A stretch of 64,000 bases of DNA from Herpetosiphon geysericola (GCF_001306135.1 NZ_LGKP01000015.1:62001-126000), one strand, 5' to 3'. Positions 41,964-50,705 are shown, counted from the stretch's first letter. Notes: a model not told the origin generated them from the letters alone. Program-made: numbers and translations.

Positions 41964-44705
41964 CTAGGCCTCCCGACGAATGGCTACTGGCGTTGCGCCA
42001 CCTTCGACGACGCTGACCAAGCCCACATTATTAACCCCAACAGGTACGACGACCACGCCTTCGGGCGCAAGTTTGGTACGGTGAACTGGCAAACTGAGGC
42101 TGCCACGACCTGAGCTAACGGTCACGCGCTCGCCATTTTTGACCCCAAGCTTATCTGCATCAACTGGGTTGAGTGCGAGCACAGCCTTGGCTTTGCGGTT
42201 GTTCAACAAGTCGGTGTCAGTCAGCAACGCACCATCATCATACAAGAAGGTTGCGCCAACCAAGGTCCATGGACGGTCGGCAACGCTGGCTGGCGTGCTA
42301 ACGCTGAATGGCTGCAAGGTTTGGATTGAGCTGGTTTCAACCGCTGCTGGCAATTGCACACCCAAGCCACCAGTATTTTGATAGGAAGTGCCATCGAAAT
42401 AGTAGTTTTCGTTGGCTTGGCGGCCCCATTGACCAGTTGGGCCTTGCAAGCTGGCATAGCTCACGCCTTTGTAACCAGCAACATTGGCTTGAATATCCAT
42501 CAAAATTTCTGCTGGCGAAGCATACGTCCATTCGCTGCGCACCCGGGCTTTATCTTCTTCGCGGCGGGCTTGCTTGCGGCTCTTATCGCCACCAGCGGTG
42601 CTCAGCACTGCTTCAGAAACCAATTGATTGGCCAAGGCTTGCAAAATTTGCCAGTCGGGCCGAGCATTGATCGTTGGACGAATTGCTTGGCGGAAGCGCT
42701 GCACGCGGCGTTCGGCGTTGGTGTAGGTTCCTTCGCGCTCGGCAACGCTCAAGACTGGCAAGACCACATCGGCCAATTTGGCGGTTTCGGTCAAGAACAG
42801 CTCTTGCACAACCAAGAAACCAAGTTTCTTCAAGCTCTCGGCGGCAACTGGATTATCGCCAACGGGATCAACTCCAGCCACATACAGGGCTTTGAGTTTG
42901 CCTTCGCGGGCGGCGCTCAACATTTGCTTGGCATCAAGGCCTACATTGCTCAAGGCTGCGTAATTTGGCCCACGGTCTGGCCGTACACCCAAATCAAGCG
43001 CGCCACGAGCATTTGCGCCCTTGAGCAAGCTGATCAAGCCGCTATTGGCAGCGCCAGCTTTGCGGGTCATCACCAAGAGGTTGGCCAAGCCAGCAGGCAC
43101 GCTTGCGCCAGCAGTCAAGGCATCGCGACCATAGAAGATCACCAAGTTTTCGGCGCTGTTAATGAGCTCGGCAACTGCATTGAGTTTATCGGCGCTAATG
43201 CCGCTCGCTTGTTCATCGAGATTGAAGCCTTTGAGCGAGGCAACCAAATCGTTGAAGCCGCGCAAGGTCGCACGTTTGCCATCTGCTGGAGTGCTATCGA
43301 GCAATGGCTTGAGCAAGGCTGCCAAAATCGCGCTTTCGCTGCCATATTTGTAGCGCAAAGCGTGCTTTGCAATGCTATCGAGCTTGGTTGGGCGACCATT
43401 GAGCGTAATCACGCTGCCGCCACGGGTGTTGATGCCGCGAATCCGCAGCAAGTGCACTGGCGCTTCTTCTTCGGGATCGGCGCCAAACACCAGCACAACC
43501 GTGCCTTTGCCAAGGGTTGAAAGATCGGTGCCGCTGCGAATGCCATATTGGGCACCAACGTCATCAAGTGGCAAATCTAAGGCCGAGCCTGAGCGATGAT
43601 CGATATTCGCCGAGCCAAGCGTTTCGCGGAAGAAGCATTGGAAGGCGTAGAGATCTTCGTTGGCCAACGATGTGCCTGCCAAACCACCGATGGCTTTGCC
43701 GCCAGTCGTGCTGCGAATGCCATCAAGTTGTTGGGCAACGATGCTCAAGGCTTCTTCCCAAGTCGCTTCTTGCAGTTTGCCAGCCTTGCGCACCAATGGC
43801 GTGGTTAGGCGTTGCTTGCTGGTATTGAAGTGATGGCCGAAGCGTCCACGATCACACAGCCAAATTTCATTGACTGCATCGTTTTCGCGGGGCATTACCC
43901 GTTTGATATCGTTCGAGCGGGTATCGAAGGTCATGTTACAGCCGACTGAGCAGTGATTACAGACCGTTGGAATTGGCTGCAATTCCCAAACCCGAGCTTT
44001 GAAGCGAAAGTCTGCTGAGGTCAACGCACCCACCGGACAGATGTCGGTGGTGTTGCCCGAAAACTTGCTATCAAATTCTGGGTCGGATTGCGAAATGATG
44101 TGCCAAGCACGGCCACGATTGTAGAAGCCGAGCACTGGATCGCCAGCAATTTCATCTTGGAAACGCACACAGCGGGCGCACAAGATACAGCGTTCGCGGT
44201 CGAGATAAATCAAATCGCCCAGTGGTACTGGCTTTTCAAAGTGCACTTTATCGTTGTAGTCGAAGCGGGTTTTGCCCGGCCCCCAACCCATGGTCAAGTT
44301 TTGCAATGGGCATTCGCCGCCCTTATCGCAAACTGGGCAATCGAGTGGGTGGCTGGTAAGCAAGGCTTCCAACACGCCGCGCTGAGCGTGCTCAACTTCG
44401 GAATCTTGGGTAACCACAACCATTCCTTCGCTGACTGGCGTGGTACAGGCGGTTTGCAAGCGTGGCATCATCGCAATGACTGATTTGCCATCAGCGTCAA
44501 CGACTGGCTGGCGGGTGGCTGGGTCCATCTTGGGCGTGCCCACCTTGACCACACACATCCGGCACATGCCGACGGGAGCCATTTTGGGGTGATAGCAGAA
44601 CACCGGAATCAGATTTTCGACTTGACGGGCAGCTTCGACGACCAAGGTGCCTTTTGGCACCGAGACCGTCTGCCCATCAATCGTCAACGTAACCATATCA
44701 GGCAT
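41964..44705 (-). CDS. nuoG: NADH-quinone oxidoreductase subunit G
   Basis: A 913-residue iron-sulfur subunit of the peripheral arm. N-terminal [2Fe-2S] domain: CYHPKMAPVGMCRMC. His/Cys cluster site: HPLDCPVCDKGGECPLQ. [4Fe-4S] ligands: RERCILCARCVRF. Molybdopterin-oxidoreductase-like part with CNHCSVGC, the extra cluster site found in many bacterial NuoG proteins. The remainder is the inactive molybdopterin-binding fold and an MopB C-terminal domain (KLGVKNGERVTVSSGRGS). ATG 44705 with AAAGG upstream. The gap to nuoF is 618 bases, far larger than other gaps in this operon, and is filled by the GxxExxY cassette. Confidence 0.95.
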   Translation of the reverse strand: MPDMVTLTIDGQTVSVPKGTLVVEAARQVENLIPVFCYHPKMAPVGMCRMCVVKVGTPKMDPATRQPVVDADGKSVIAMMPRLQTACTTPVSEGMVVVTQDSEVEHAQRGVLEALLTSHPLDCPVCDKGGECPLQNLTMGWGPGKTRFDYNDKVHFEKPVPLGDLIYLDRERCILCARCVRFQDEIAGDPVLGFYNRGRAWHIISQSDPEFDSKFSGNTTDICPVGALTSADFRFKARVWELQPIPTVCNHCSVGCNMTFDTRSNDIKRVMPRENDAVNEIWLCDRGRFGHHFNTSKQRLTTPLVRKAGKLQEATWEEALSIVAQQLDGIRSTTGGKAIGGLAGTSLANEDLYAFQCFFRETLGSANIDHRSGSALDLPLDDVGAQYGIRSGTDLSTLGKGTVVLVFGADPEEEAPVHLLRIRGINTRGGSVITLNGRPTKLDSIAKHALRYKYGSESAILAALLKPLLDSTPADGKRATLRGFNDLVASLKGFNLDEQASGISADKLNAVAELINSAENLVIFYGRDALTAGASVPAGLANLLVMTRKAGAANSGLISLLKGANARGALDLGVRPDRGPNYAALSNVGLDAKQMLSAAREGKLKALYVAGVDPVGDNPVAAESLKKLGFLVVQELFLTETAKLADVVLPVLSVAEREGTYTNAERRVQRFRQAIRPTINARPDWQILQALANQLVSEAVLSTAGGDKSRKQARREEDKARVRSEWTYASPAEILMDIQANVAGYKGVSYASLQGPTGQWGRQANENYYFDGTSYQNTGGLGVQLPAAVETSSIQTLQPFSVSTPASVADRPWTLVGATFLYDDGALLTDTDLLNNRKAKAVLALNPVDADKLGVKNGERVTVSSGRGSLSLPVHRTKLAPEGVVVVPVGVNNVGLVSVVEGGATPVAIRREA

Positions 44706-44750
44706 GAGGCTGCCCTTTCTTGTATAAAGTACGTTTCAAGTATTATTTTT

Positions 44751-45298
44751 TAGCCACGAATTACACGAATTTCACAGATTGGGTTCTTGGATAATTATTA
44801 TTTTGTCTATTCATTATTATTCAACATAAACGCTATTTTACAATTCGTTTATATTGAAGCGAATTCGCGCCAAAATTAATCAATAAACCCAAACGAAAAC
44901 CCGTTAATGTTATGTAGTTCAGTGTTTGAGCTTCATGCTTTGGATGTAAGGTTGATATTGCTTTTATTTCGATAATAATGCATGTATCAATCACAAAATC
45001 CGCAATGAAATCCCCGACAATTGCTTCTTTATAGCGAACTATCAGCGGAACTTGTTCCTCAAACACTACTTGACGTAACAAAAGTTCACGAGCTAGGGCT
45101 TTTTGATAAACTGATTCTAAAAATCCTGGCCCCAGTGTTCGATGAACTTCCATCGCCGAACCAATAACTTGATATGATAATTCTCCGTGAATAATATTGG
45201 CCATTGCTTACTCCAGTATCTGGTCAAGTGCCATGGCTCCATTTGTAAGCTACAATGTTGGCAATAATTATTCGTGTAATTCGTGCAATTCGTGGCTA
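44751..45298. mobile_element. GxxExxY cassette with inverted-repeat ends inside nuo operon
   Basis: The left end begins TAGCCACGAATTACACGAAT (44751-44770). The right end is its reverse complement, ATTCGTGCAATTCGTGGCTA (45279-45298); the arms, 21 bases when counted in full, differ at one position. One gene lies inside. The ends carry TA on the outside, as expected for insertion at TA, though this is not proof. The same end word occurs alone in the gaps near 2.7, 40.0, 59.8 and 62.0 kb. No transposase is encoded, so any movement would need a helper or another route. Confidence 0.6.
44833..45204 (-). CDS. GxxExxY-family protein (PD-(D/E)XK-like)
   Basis: A 123-residue protein with the family-naming motif GFLESVY (G-x-x-E-x-x-Y), preceded by IGSAMEVHRTLGPG. 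An ADFVIDTCIIIEIKA segment resembles the D...ExK core of PD-(D/E)XK nucleases. It ends YITLTGFRLGLLINFGA. The family is widespread and of unproven function. GGAG stands six bases before the ATG at 45204. It is in the same direction as nuo, so the operon can be read through it, but it has no known role in complex I. Confidence 0.9.
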   Translation of the reverse strand: MANIIHGELSYQVIGSAMEVHRTLGPGFLESVYQKALARELLLRQVVFEEQVPLIVRYKEAIVGDFIADFVIDTCIIIEIKAISTLHPKHEAQTLNYITLTGFRLGLLINFGANSLQYKRIVK

Positions 45299-45323
45299 GC
45301 GAAACTGAAACGATCAATAATGC

Positions 45324-46592
45324 TTAGTGCTGTGCATCGATCGCTGCATCAAGCTCAGGACGGAAGAATTTGATCGCGCTATTGACCGCTGAGACTGATG
45401 AATCGCCCAGTGGGCAGAAACACTTGCCAAGCATCTGCTTACCAACATCAGCCAGCAACTCAATATCGCCAACCCGCCCGTGGCCTTCGTCGATCCGCTC
45501 CCAAACCTTGACCAAGAAGTGCGTGCCTTCGCGACAGGGCGAACACTTGCCACACGATTCGTGTTTGAAGAATTCGTCGACCTTCAAGGCCGCCCGCACA
45601 ACCGGAACCGAGGTATCGAGCACGACCATCGCGCCTGAGCCAAGCATCGTTCCCGCAGCGGCCATATCATCCCATGTCATTGGCAAATCGAGGTGTTCCT
45701 CGGTTAGCCAGTTGGATGAAGCGCCGCCTGGAATGATGAACTTCAAGGGCAAATTCGGGTCGCGCATCCCGCCAGCCCAATCGAAAATGAACTCGCGAAT
45801 CGTGATGCCCAAGGGAATTTCATAGTTGCCAGGGTTTTTGACGTGGCCACTAATCGAAACAGCCTTGGTGCCAGGCGATTTTTCGGTGCCGAACGAGCGG
45901 AACCAATCAGCGCCTTTTTCGATAATCCGTGGCACGTTGGTCAAGGTTTCGACGTTGTTGACCACAGTTGGCTTGGCATACAAGCCAGCGACTGCTGGGA
46001 AGGGTGGCTTCAAGCGTGGCTGGCCAATTTTGCCTTCGAGCGATTCGAGCAATGCGGTTTCTTCGCCACAAATGTAGGCTCCAGCGCCGCGATGGACATA
46101 AATTTCCACATCGTAGCCTGAGCCAAACAAATTCTTGCCAATTAAGCCACGTTCGCGAGCTTCAGCAATTTTTTGCTCAAGGAAGCGTGCACCATAGGCA
46201 AATTCGCCGCGAATGTAGATATAAGCGACGTTTGCGCCAATTGCAAAGGCACTAATCACAATGCCTTCGAGCAATTGATGCGGATTTTCGTCAATAATTT
46301 CATGGTTGTTGAACGTGCCTGGCTCGCTCTCATCGGCATTAACCACCAAATATTTGGGGTTTAATTCCTTGGGAACGAAGCTCCATTTAACCCCGGTGGG
46401 GAAGCCAGCGCCGCCACGACCGCGCAAGCCCGATTTTTTCACTTCGTCGATAATGGCGGCTGGAGTCATGCTGGTCAAGGCTTGCTTGGCCATTGCATAG
46501 CCACCATTTGCCAGATACACATCGAGATCGCGAATATTTTCAATATCGCGATTGCGCATCACAATATGTTCTTTGATTTCTGTCTTAGGCAT
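45324..46592 (-). CDS. nuoF: NADH-quinone oxidoreductase subunit F
   Basis: A 422-residue subunit carrying FMN, the NADH site and one [4Fe-4S] cluster. Markers: SGLRGRGGAGFPTGVKW (FMN/NADH glycine-rich loop), NADESEPGTFNNHEI, YIYIRGEFAYGA, GAGAYICGEETALLESLEG and the cluster ligands ESCGKCSPCREGT plus a later Cys in MLGKCFCPLG. The start is ATG 46592 with GGAG five bases upstream, rather than GTG 46598. Its 5' gap to nuoE is 98 bases of repeat words; its 3' gap holds the GxxExxY cassette. Confidence 0.96.
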   Translation of the reverse strand: MPKTEIKEHIVMRNRDIENIRDLDVYLANGGYAMAKQALTSMTPAAIIDEVKKSGLRGRGGAGFPTGVKWSFVPKELNPKYLVVNADESEPGTFNNHEIIDENPHQLLEGIVISAFAIGANVAYIYIRGEFAYGARFLEQKIAEARERGLIGKNLFGSGYDVEIYVHRGAGAYICGEETALLESLEGKIGQPRLKPPFPAVAGLYAKPTVVNNVETLTNVPRIIEKGADWFRSFGTEKSPGTKAVSISGHVKNPGNYEIPLGITIREFIFDWAGGMRDPNLPLKFIIPGGASSNWLTEEHLDLPMTWDDMAAAGTMLGSGAMVVLDTSVPVVRAALKVDEFFKHESCGKCSPCREGTHFLVKVWERIDEGHGRVGDIELLADVGKQMLGKCFCPLGDSSVSAVNSAIKFFRPELDAAIDAQH

Positions 46593-46600
46593 AAGCACTC

Positions 46601-46687
46601 CAAAAGTCAGAAGTCAGAAGTCAAAAGTCAAAAGCTCAAAGTCCGATAAATTAAACTTTTTGCCTTTTGCCCTTTGCCTTTTGACTT
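46601..46687. repeat. Repeat-word cluster between nuoE and nuoF
   Basis: Copies of GTCAGAAGTCAGAAGTCAAA on the left and the reverse-complement form TTTTTGCCTTTTGCCCTTTG on the right. AAGTCAAAAG (46618-46627) pairs with CTTTTGACTT (46678-46687), so the transcript can form a stem between two operon genes. Confidence 0.75.
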
Positions 46688-46690
46688 GAT

Positions 46691-47215
46691 TTAGCGTTCT
46701 GCAAGGCGGCCAGAGATGCTGACGGGCTTGCCAGCTTCGACATCGTTGCGCAGCTTGGTGAGCATGGCTTCGACTTTATCGGGCAAGACGCGGTTGTGAA
46801 ACTCTAAGTTGGCTTGCAGCACGGGGGCTTGATCGCAAGCAGCAATACATTTCACGCGGCGCAGCGTAAAGACCTTATCCTTGGTCGTTTCGCCAGCTTT
46901 GATCCCAAGCCGATTTTCTAAGTCGGCGACCAGCTCTTCTGCGCCACAGAAGCAGCATGGCACGTCATCGCAGACATCGAGCACAATCTTGCCAACGTCT
47001 TCGTTATAAAAGAGTGTATAAAAACCTACGACCTCAAAAACATCGGTATAGGGCAAATCGAGAATCTCGGCCACTTCGCGAATCGAATCGCGATTCAAAC
47101 GACCATAGACATCTTGGGCCAAATATAACAACGGCAACAAGGCCGAGCGTTTGCGATCAACTGGGTAACGGGCCAAAATTCCATCAATTTCAGCCTTGTG
47201 TTGTTCGTACAGCAC
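46691..47215 (-). CDS. nuoE: NADH-quinone oxidoreductase subunit E
   Basis: A 174-residue thioredoxin-fold subunit with one [2Fe-2S] cluster ligated by two Cys in CDDVPCC and two in KCIAACDQAP. An N-terminal helical part has RSALLPLLYLAQDVYG. GTG start at 47215 with AAGGAG six bases upstream. It begins 14 bases after the nuoD stop. Works with NuoF in NADH oxidation. Confidence 0.95.
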   Translation of the reverse strand: MLYEQHKAEIDGILARYPVDRKRSALLPLLYLAQDVYGRLNRDSIREVAEILDLPYTDVFEVVGFYTLFYNEDVGKIVLDVCDDVPCCFCGAEELVADLENRLGIKAGETTKDKVFTLRRVKCIAACDQAPVLQANLEFHNRVLPDKVEAMLTKLRNDVEAGKPVSISGRLAER

Positions 47216-47229
47216 CAGAGGCTCCTTAC

Positions 47230-48498
47230 TTAACGATCCACTTCCCCAAGCACCGGATCGATGCTCGCAATCAATGCCACCAAGTCGGCCATCAATTTGC
47301 CTTTGGCGATGTGGGGCAAGGCTTGCAAATTAATAAATGAAGGTGCGCGGAAGTGGACACGCCATGGTTGGGGAGTGCCATCGCTCACCACATAACAGCC
47401 AATTTCACCCCGTGGTGATTCGATTGCCATATAGGCGGAACCACGCGGTGGGCGGAAGCCTTCCGTCCACAGCTTAAAGTGGTGAATGAGCGATTCCATG
47501 CTGTAGGTAATTTCGCTCTTTGGTGGTGGCGCAACTTTCCGGTTATCGGTGATGTAGGGCTGGCCATGCATTTGTTTCAGCCGCTCGATTGCTTGGCGGG
47601 CAATCTTGACGCTTTCGCGCATTTCTTGCACGCGGCAACGATAGCGATCGTAAATATCGCCATTTTGGCCAACTGGCACATCAAATTGATAGGTTTCATA
47701 GCCGCTGTAGGGCATGGTTTTGCGCAAGTCCCAATCGACTCCGCTGGCGCGCAGGTTTGCGCCCGACAAGCCGAGGGCAATCGCATCGGCTGCATTGACC
47801 ACGCCTACGCCGAGGGTACGTTGCTTCCACAGCAAGTTGTTGGTCAACAAATCTTCGTATTCGTCGACCTTAGGCAAAAAGTGGGTTAAGAAATCTTCGA
47901 CGGTTGGAATGAAGTCGGCGGGAATATCCCACGCCAAGCCACCAACCCGGAAATAGCTGGTCATCATACGTGCGCCAGTGAGCATTTCGAAAATATCGAG
48001 AATGTATTCACGTTCGCGCATCGCATAGAAGAAGACGCTCATTGCTGCCAAGTCGAGCGCGTGCGTGCCAAGCCAAACCAAGTGCGAGTTGATGCGGGTA
48101 ATTTCCAGCAACAAAACTCGCAAGGTTTGAGCGCGTTCTGGCACATCTTGCTTCATCAACTTTTCGATCGCCGCCACATACACCATATTGTTCGACATTG
48201 GCGCAAGGTAATCCATGCGGTCGGTCAGCACAATCGATTTGGTGTAGGTTTTGGTTTCAATCGTTTTTTCGATGCCAGTGTGCAAAAAACCCACGTCGGG
48301 CGCAAGTTGCACCACGTTTTCGCCATTGAGTTCGACGGCTAGGCGCAACACCCCGTGAGTTGAAGGGTGTTGCGGCCCCATGCTCAAAATCATGGATTGC
48401 TCGCCGTTTTCATCAGGCTCGTTATCTAAGGCCACCGCCGCAATCTGCGAGGGGGTTGGAATTTCAATATTGGGGTACGCATGTGCGTGCATCACCAT
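47230..48498 (-). CDS. nuoD: NADH-quinone oxidoreductase subunit D
   Basis: A 422-residue 49-kDa-type subunit at the quinone site. Markers: MGPQHPSTHGVLRL (the conserved HPSTHG loop), DVGFLHTGIEKTIE, TDRMDYLAPMSNN, RINSHLVWLGTHALDLAA, and the C-terminal PPRGSAYMAIESPRGEIGCYVVSDG and LMADLVALIASIDPVLGEVDR. An N-terminal extension of about 35 residues precedes the core. The ATG at 48498 uses GAAGGAG, which is the end of nuoC, so nuoC and nuoD are coupled. Confidence 0.97.
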   Translation of the reverse strand: MVMHAHAYPNIEIPTPSQIAAVALDNEPDENGEQSMILSMGPQHPSTHGVLRLAVELNGENVVQLAPDVGFLHTGIEKTIETKTYTKSIVLTDRMDYLAPMSNNMVYVAAIEKLMKQDVPERAQTLRVLLLEITRINSHLVWLGTHALDLAAMSVFFYAMREREYILDIFEMLTGARMMTSYFRVGGLAWDIPADFIPTVEDFLTHFLPKVDEYEDLLTNNLLWKQRTLGVGVVNAADAIALGLSGANLRASGVDWDLRKTMPYSGYETYQFDVPVGQNGDIYDRYRCRVQEMRESVKIARQAIERLKQMHGQPYITDNRKVAPPPKSEITYSMESLIHHFKLWTEGFRPPRGSAYMAIESPRGEIGCYVVSDGTPQPWRVHFRAPSFINLQALPHIAKGKLMADLVALIASIDPVLGEVDR

Positions 48499-48504
48499 AG
48501 CGCA

Positions 48505-49020
48505 TTACTCCTTCGCGAAGGGCTTATTGGCGTAAATCCAATCTTCGTTATGGGTGAAAGCCACTTCCTCATAGCCCAAGGGATGATCTTTGCGCTGTGG
48601 ATGGCCTAACCAATCTTCGGGCATCAAAATGCGTTCGAGGCCAGGATGCCCAGTGAAGATGATGCCAAACATATCGTAGGTTTCGCGCTCTTGGAAGTTG
48701 GCGGTTGGAAATAGCAGAGCCAAAGTTGGGATGGTTGGGTCAGCTTCGGGCACTTCGATATGCAAGGTGACCCGCATTTTATTTTGGAACGAGGTTAAAT
48801 GGACAACGACCTCGAAGCGTGGCTCACGCCCAAGGTAATCGACCCCGCAAAGTTGATTTAAAAAAGTAAAGCTGAGGTCTGGCTCATCGCGGAGCCAGCC
48901 AGCGAGTGCTGGCAACAGCTCACGTTCGACTGTGAAGCACAGATCGCCTGCTTCATCGCCAATGCGAACGGTAGGGAATTGGGCAGAGACGCGCTGCTCC
49001 AAGGTTGCTCTATCTATCAT
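48505..49020 (-). CDS. nuoC: NADH-quinone oxidoreductase subunit C
   Basis: A 171-residue 30-kDa-type subunit. Markers: LCGVDYLGREPRFEVVVHL and the signature ANFQERETYDMFGIIFTGHP, followed by LERILMPEDWLGHPQRKDHPLGYE. ATG 49020 with GAGG upstream; the longer frame adds 16 unsupported residues. It is separated from nuoB by 146 bases holding a strong hairpin, unlike the tight joints elsewhere. Confidence 0.96.
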   Translation of the reverse strand: MIDRATLEQRVSAQFPTVRIGDEAGDLCFTVERELLPALAGWLRDEPDLSFTFLNQLCGVDYLGREPRFEVVVHLTSFQNKMRVTLHIEVPEADPTIPTLALLFPTANFQERETYDMFGIIFTGHPGLERILMPEDWLGHPQRKDHPLGYEEVAFTHNEDWIYANKPFAKE

Positions 49021-49106
49021 AGCTTCCTCAATGAAGAGTGACGTAGCCACGGCGAAACGCTGCTCCATTAAGAAGACAGCGTAATGATTGCCCCAAATAC
49101 GGCGTA

Positions 49107-49147
49107 GGGCAAGGCGCTTGATCGCCGGTGATCAAGGCCGCTTGCCC
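49107..49147 (-). promoter_or_regulatory. Intercistronic hairpin between nuoB and nuoC
   Basis: Plus-strand GGGCAAG (49107-49113) pairs with CTTGCCC (49141-49147), and CTTGATC (49117-49123) with GATCAAG (49130-49136), with a small internal bulge. No U tract. It may mark an mRNA processing site or set the ratio of upstream and downstream subunits. Confidence 0.55.
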
Positions 49148-49166
49148 CACGCTCAATTGGCGACAT

Positions 49167-49706
49167 TTAGCCAAGTGGCTTAAGTGCGCCACGTTCTGCT
49201 TGTTCGACCCGAATCGGCTTGCCATCGGCGTGATCGGTAATTTTGTCGCGCTTGATCTTTTCGTGCAATTGCAAAATTCCGTCGATCAAGGCTTCTGGGC
49301 GGGGTGGGCAGCCAGCAACATAGACATCAACTGGCACAATTTCATCAACCCCTTGCACGATGGCATAGTTGTTGTAGACCCCACCACACGAGGCGCAATC
49401 GCCCATGGCCACAACCCACTTGGGCTCTGGCATTTGGTCGTAGAGGCGGCGCAAGACTGGGGCCATTTTGCGGCTCACCCGTCCAGCGACAATCATCAGA
49501 TCTGCTTGCCGCGGTGAGGCCCGCATCAACTCAAGCCCAAAGCGTGACATGTCGTAATTTGAGGCTTGGCCCGCCATCATTTCGATTGCGCAGCATGCCA
49601 AACCAAACAACATTGGCCACATGGCCTTGGTGCGACCCCAGTTGACGACCCCTTCAAGGGTTGTGGTGACAATCCCCAAGTCGCCAGCTTTTTCTTCTAA
49701 TCCCAT
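49167..49706 (-). CDS. nuoB: NADH-quinone oxidoreductase subunit B
   Basis: A 179-residue subunit holding cluster N2, the last iron-sulfur centre before quinone. Ligands: the adjacent Cys pair in [10 protein letters not shown], then GDCASCGG and [10 protein letters not shown]. Also [27 protein letters not shown] 49706 overlaps the end of nuoA by 10 bases; AAGGGAG lies upstream. The C-terminal tail ([14 protein letters not shown]) is slightly longer than the core fold needs. Confidence 0.97.
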   Translation of the reverse strand: MGLEEKAGDLGIVTTTLEGVVNWGRTKAMWPMLFGLACCAIEMMAGQASNYDMSRFGLELMRASPRQADLMIVAGRVSRKMAPVLRRLYDQMPEPKWVVAMGDCASCGGVYNNYAIVQGVDEIVPVDVYVAGCPPRPEALIDGILQLHEKIKRDKITDHADGKPIRVEQAERGALKPLG

Positions 49707-50053
49707 CGGAGCGCTCCCTTCCGCCAGATGTAGATAAAGCCAACTAGCAGAATGCCCATAAACGCGCCCATTTCGGCTAGCCCAAATAGGCCCATTTGAC
49801 GGAAATAGAGTGCATAGGGCATTAAAAAGATAATTTCAATATCGAACAAGATGAACAGCATGGCAACTACATAGAAACGGACTGGCATCCGTTGCATTGC
49901 TTCGCCCAGCGGGGTCATCCCCGATTCGTAAGGGATGAGTTTGCGCTTTGTTGCCTTTTTGGGGCCAAGGATGGCTGACAGCACCAAGGCTGCCACTGGA
50001 ATAACCACCCCTACAACAAAGATAATGAAGATCGGCAAAAATGGCCGTAGCAT
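49697..50053 (-). CDS. nuoA: NADH-quinone oxidoreductase subunit A
   Basis: A 118-residue, three-helix membrane subunit. Markers: [36 protein letters not shown] (the YESG..P loop and the FDIE segment facing the quinone cavity). ATG 50053 has CGGAGGAG nearby upstream; the longer frame runs into the leader. First gene of the operon, about 38 bases after the -10 element. Confidence 0.96.
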   Translation of the reverse strand: MLRPFLPIFIIFVVGVVIPVAALVLSAILGPKKATKRKLIPYESGMTPLGEAMQRMPVRFYVVAMLFILFDIEIIFLMPYALYFRQMGLFGLAEMGAFMGILLVGFIYIWRKGALRWD

Positions 50054-50072
50054 AAGCTGCTCCTCCGGCACG

Positions 50073-50119
50073 GACACAATCGGCATAAAGAATTATATCC
50101 TTATTGATGATTGTGTCAA
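50073..50119 (-). promoter_or_regulatory. nuo operon promoter with flanking inverted repeat
   Basis: On the minus strand: TTGACA (plus 50114-50119), 16-bp spacer, TATAAT (plus 50092-50097), both perfect matches to consensus. GACACAATC (50073-50081) and GATTGTGTC (50109-50117) form a perfect 9-bp inverted repeat: one arm overlaps the -35, the other lies near +12 to +20. This is a possible operator pair for an unknown regulator. Confidence 0.85.
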
Positions 50120-50230
50120 AAAGGACAAAGTAGGCTCACCCGCGTTTTGCGGCAATCTGACGCGGCTAAATTGACTTTGCGTTCTAGCCCCTATCATACT
50201 CGATTCAGCCAATTTTGAGTAGCGCTATAA

Positions 50231-50705
50231 AAGGATGAAGGATGAGGGATGAGGGATGAATGCCAGAAGGCAGAAGTCAAAAGTCAAAAGGAAAATTGGG
50301 GAAAAGAATAAAGAGGGGATGAAATCAAAAGTCAAAAGGCAGAAAGCAGAAGCCAAAAGGCGAAGGATCAGGGGTCGGGGGCTGGGGATCGGACTTTTAA
50401 CGCAGCGGCGCAAAGCGATTGAATTATGAGGGATGAAATTTAACGCAGAGGCGCAGAGAGTAAAGTAAGGATGAAGGATGAATTATGAGGGATGAAATTT
50501 AACGCATCGGCGCAGAGGAGGTATGGCTTTGAGCTATGGGTTATTGGAACAATAATCAAACTAATCTGTGCAATCTGTGGCTAAAAACATCCTTCGCGAT
50601 CTTCGCGTTCTTCGTGGTTTCAACCCTTCGTGGATCACATGCTTAACGCAGCGGCGTAGAGAATTAAAAGCTTATTTTCTCTGCGCCTCTGCGTTAATCG
50701 CTACT
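50231..50705. repeat. Intergenic repeat-word cluster between nuoA and ATP-grasp gene
   Basis: About 475 bp of mosaic: AAGGATGAAGGATGAGGGAT (50231-50250), GCAGAAGTCAAAAGTCAAAA, TCAGGGGTCGGGGGCTGGGG, TTAACGCAGCGGCGCAAAG and TTAACGCAGAGGCGCAGAGA, AATCTGTGCAATCTGTGGCT, CGATCTTCGCGTTCTTCGTG, TTCTCTGCGCCTCTGCGTTA. No gene. A possible -10 for the next gene (TGGTATGCT, about 50712) follows directly. Confidence 0.85.

Noticed and set aside
42354-43520. 388-codon plus-strand frame opposite nuoG
   Set aside because: Antisense shadow of a conserved iron-sulfur protein gene; no ribosome-binding site, and its residues mirror nuoG codon bias.
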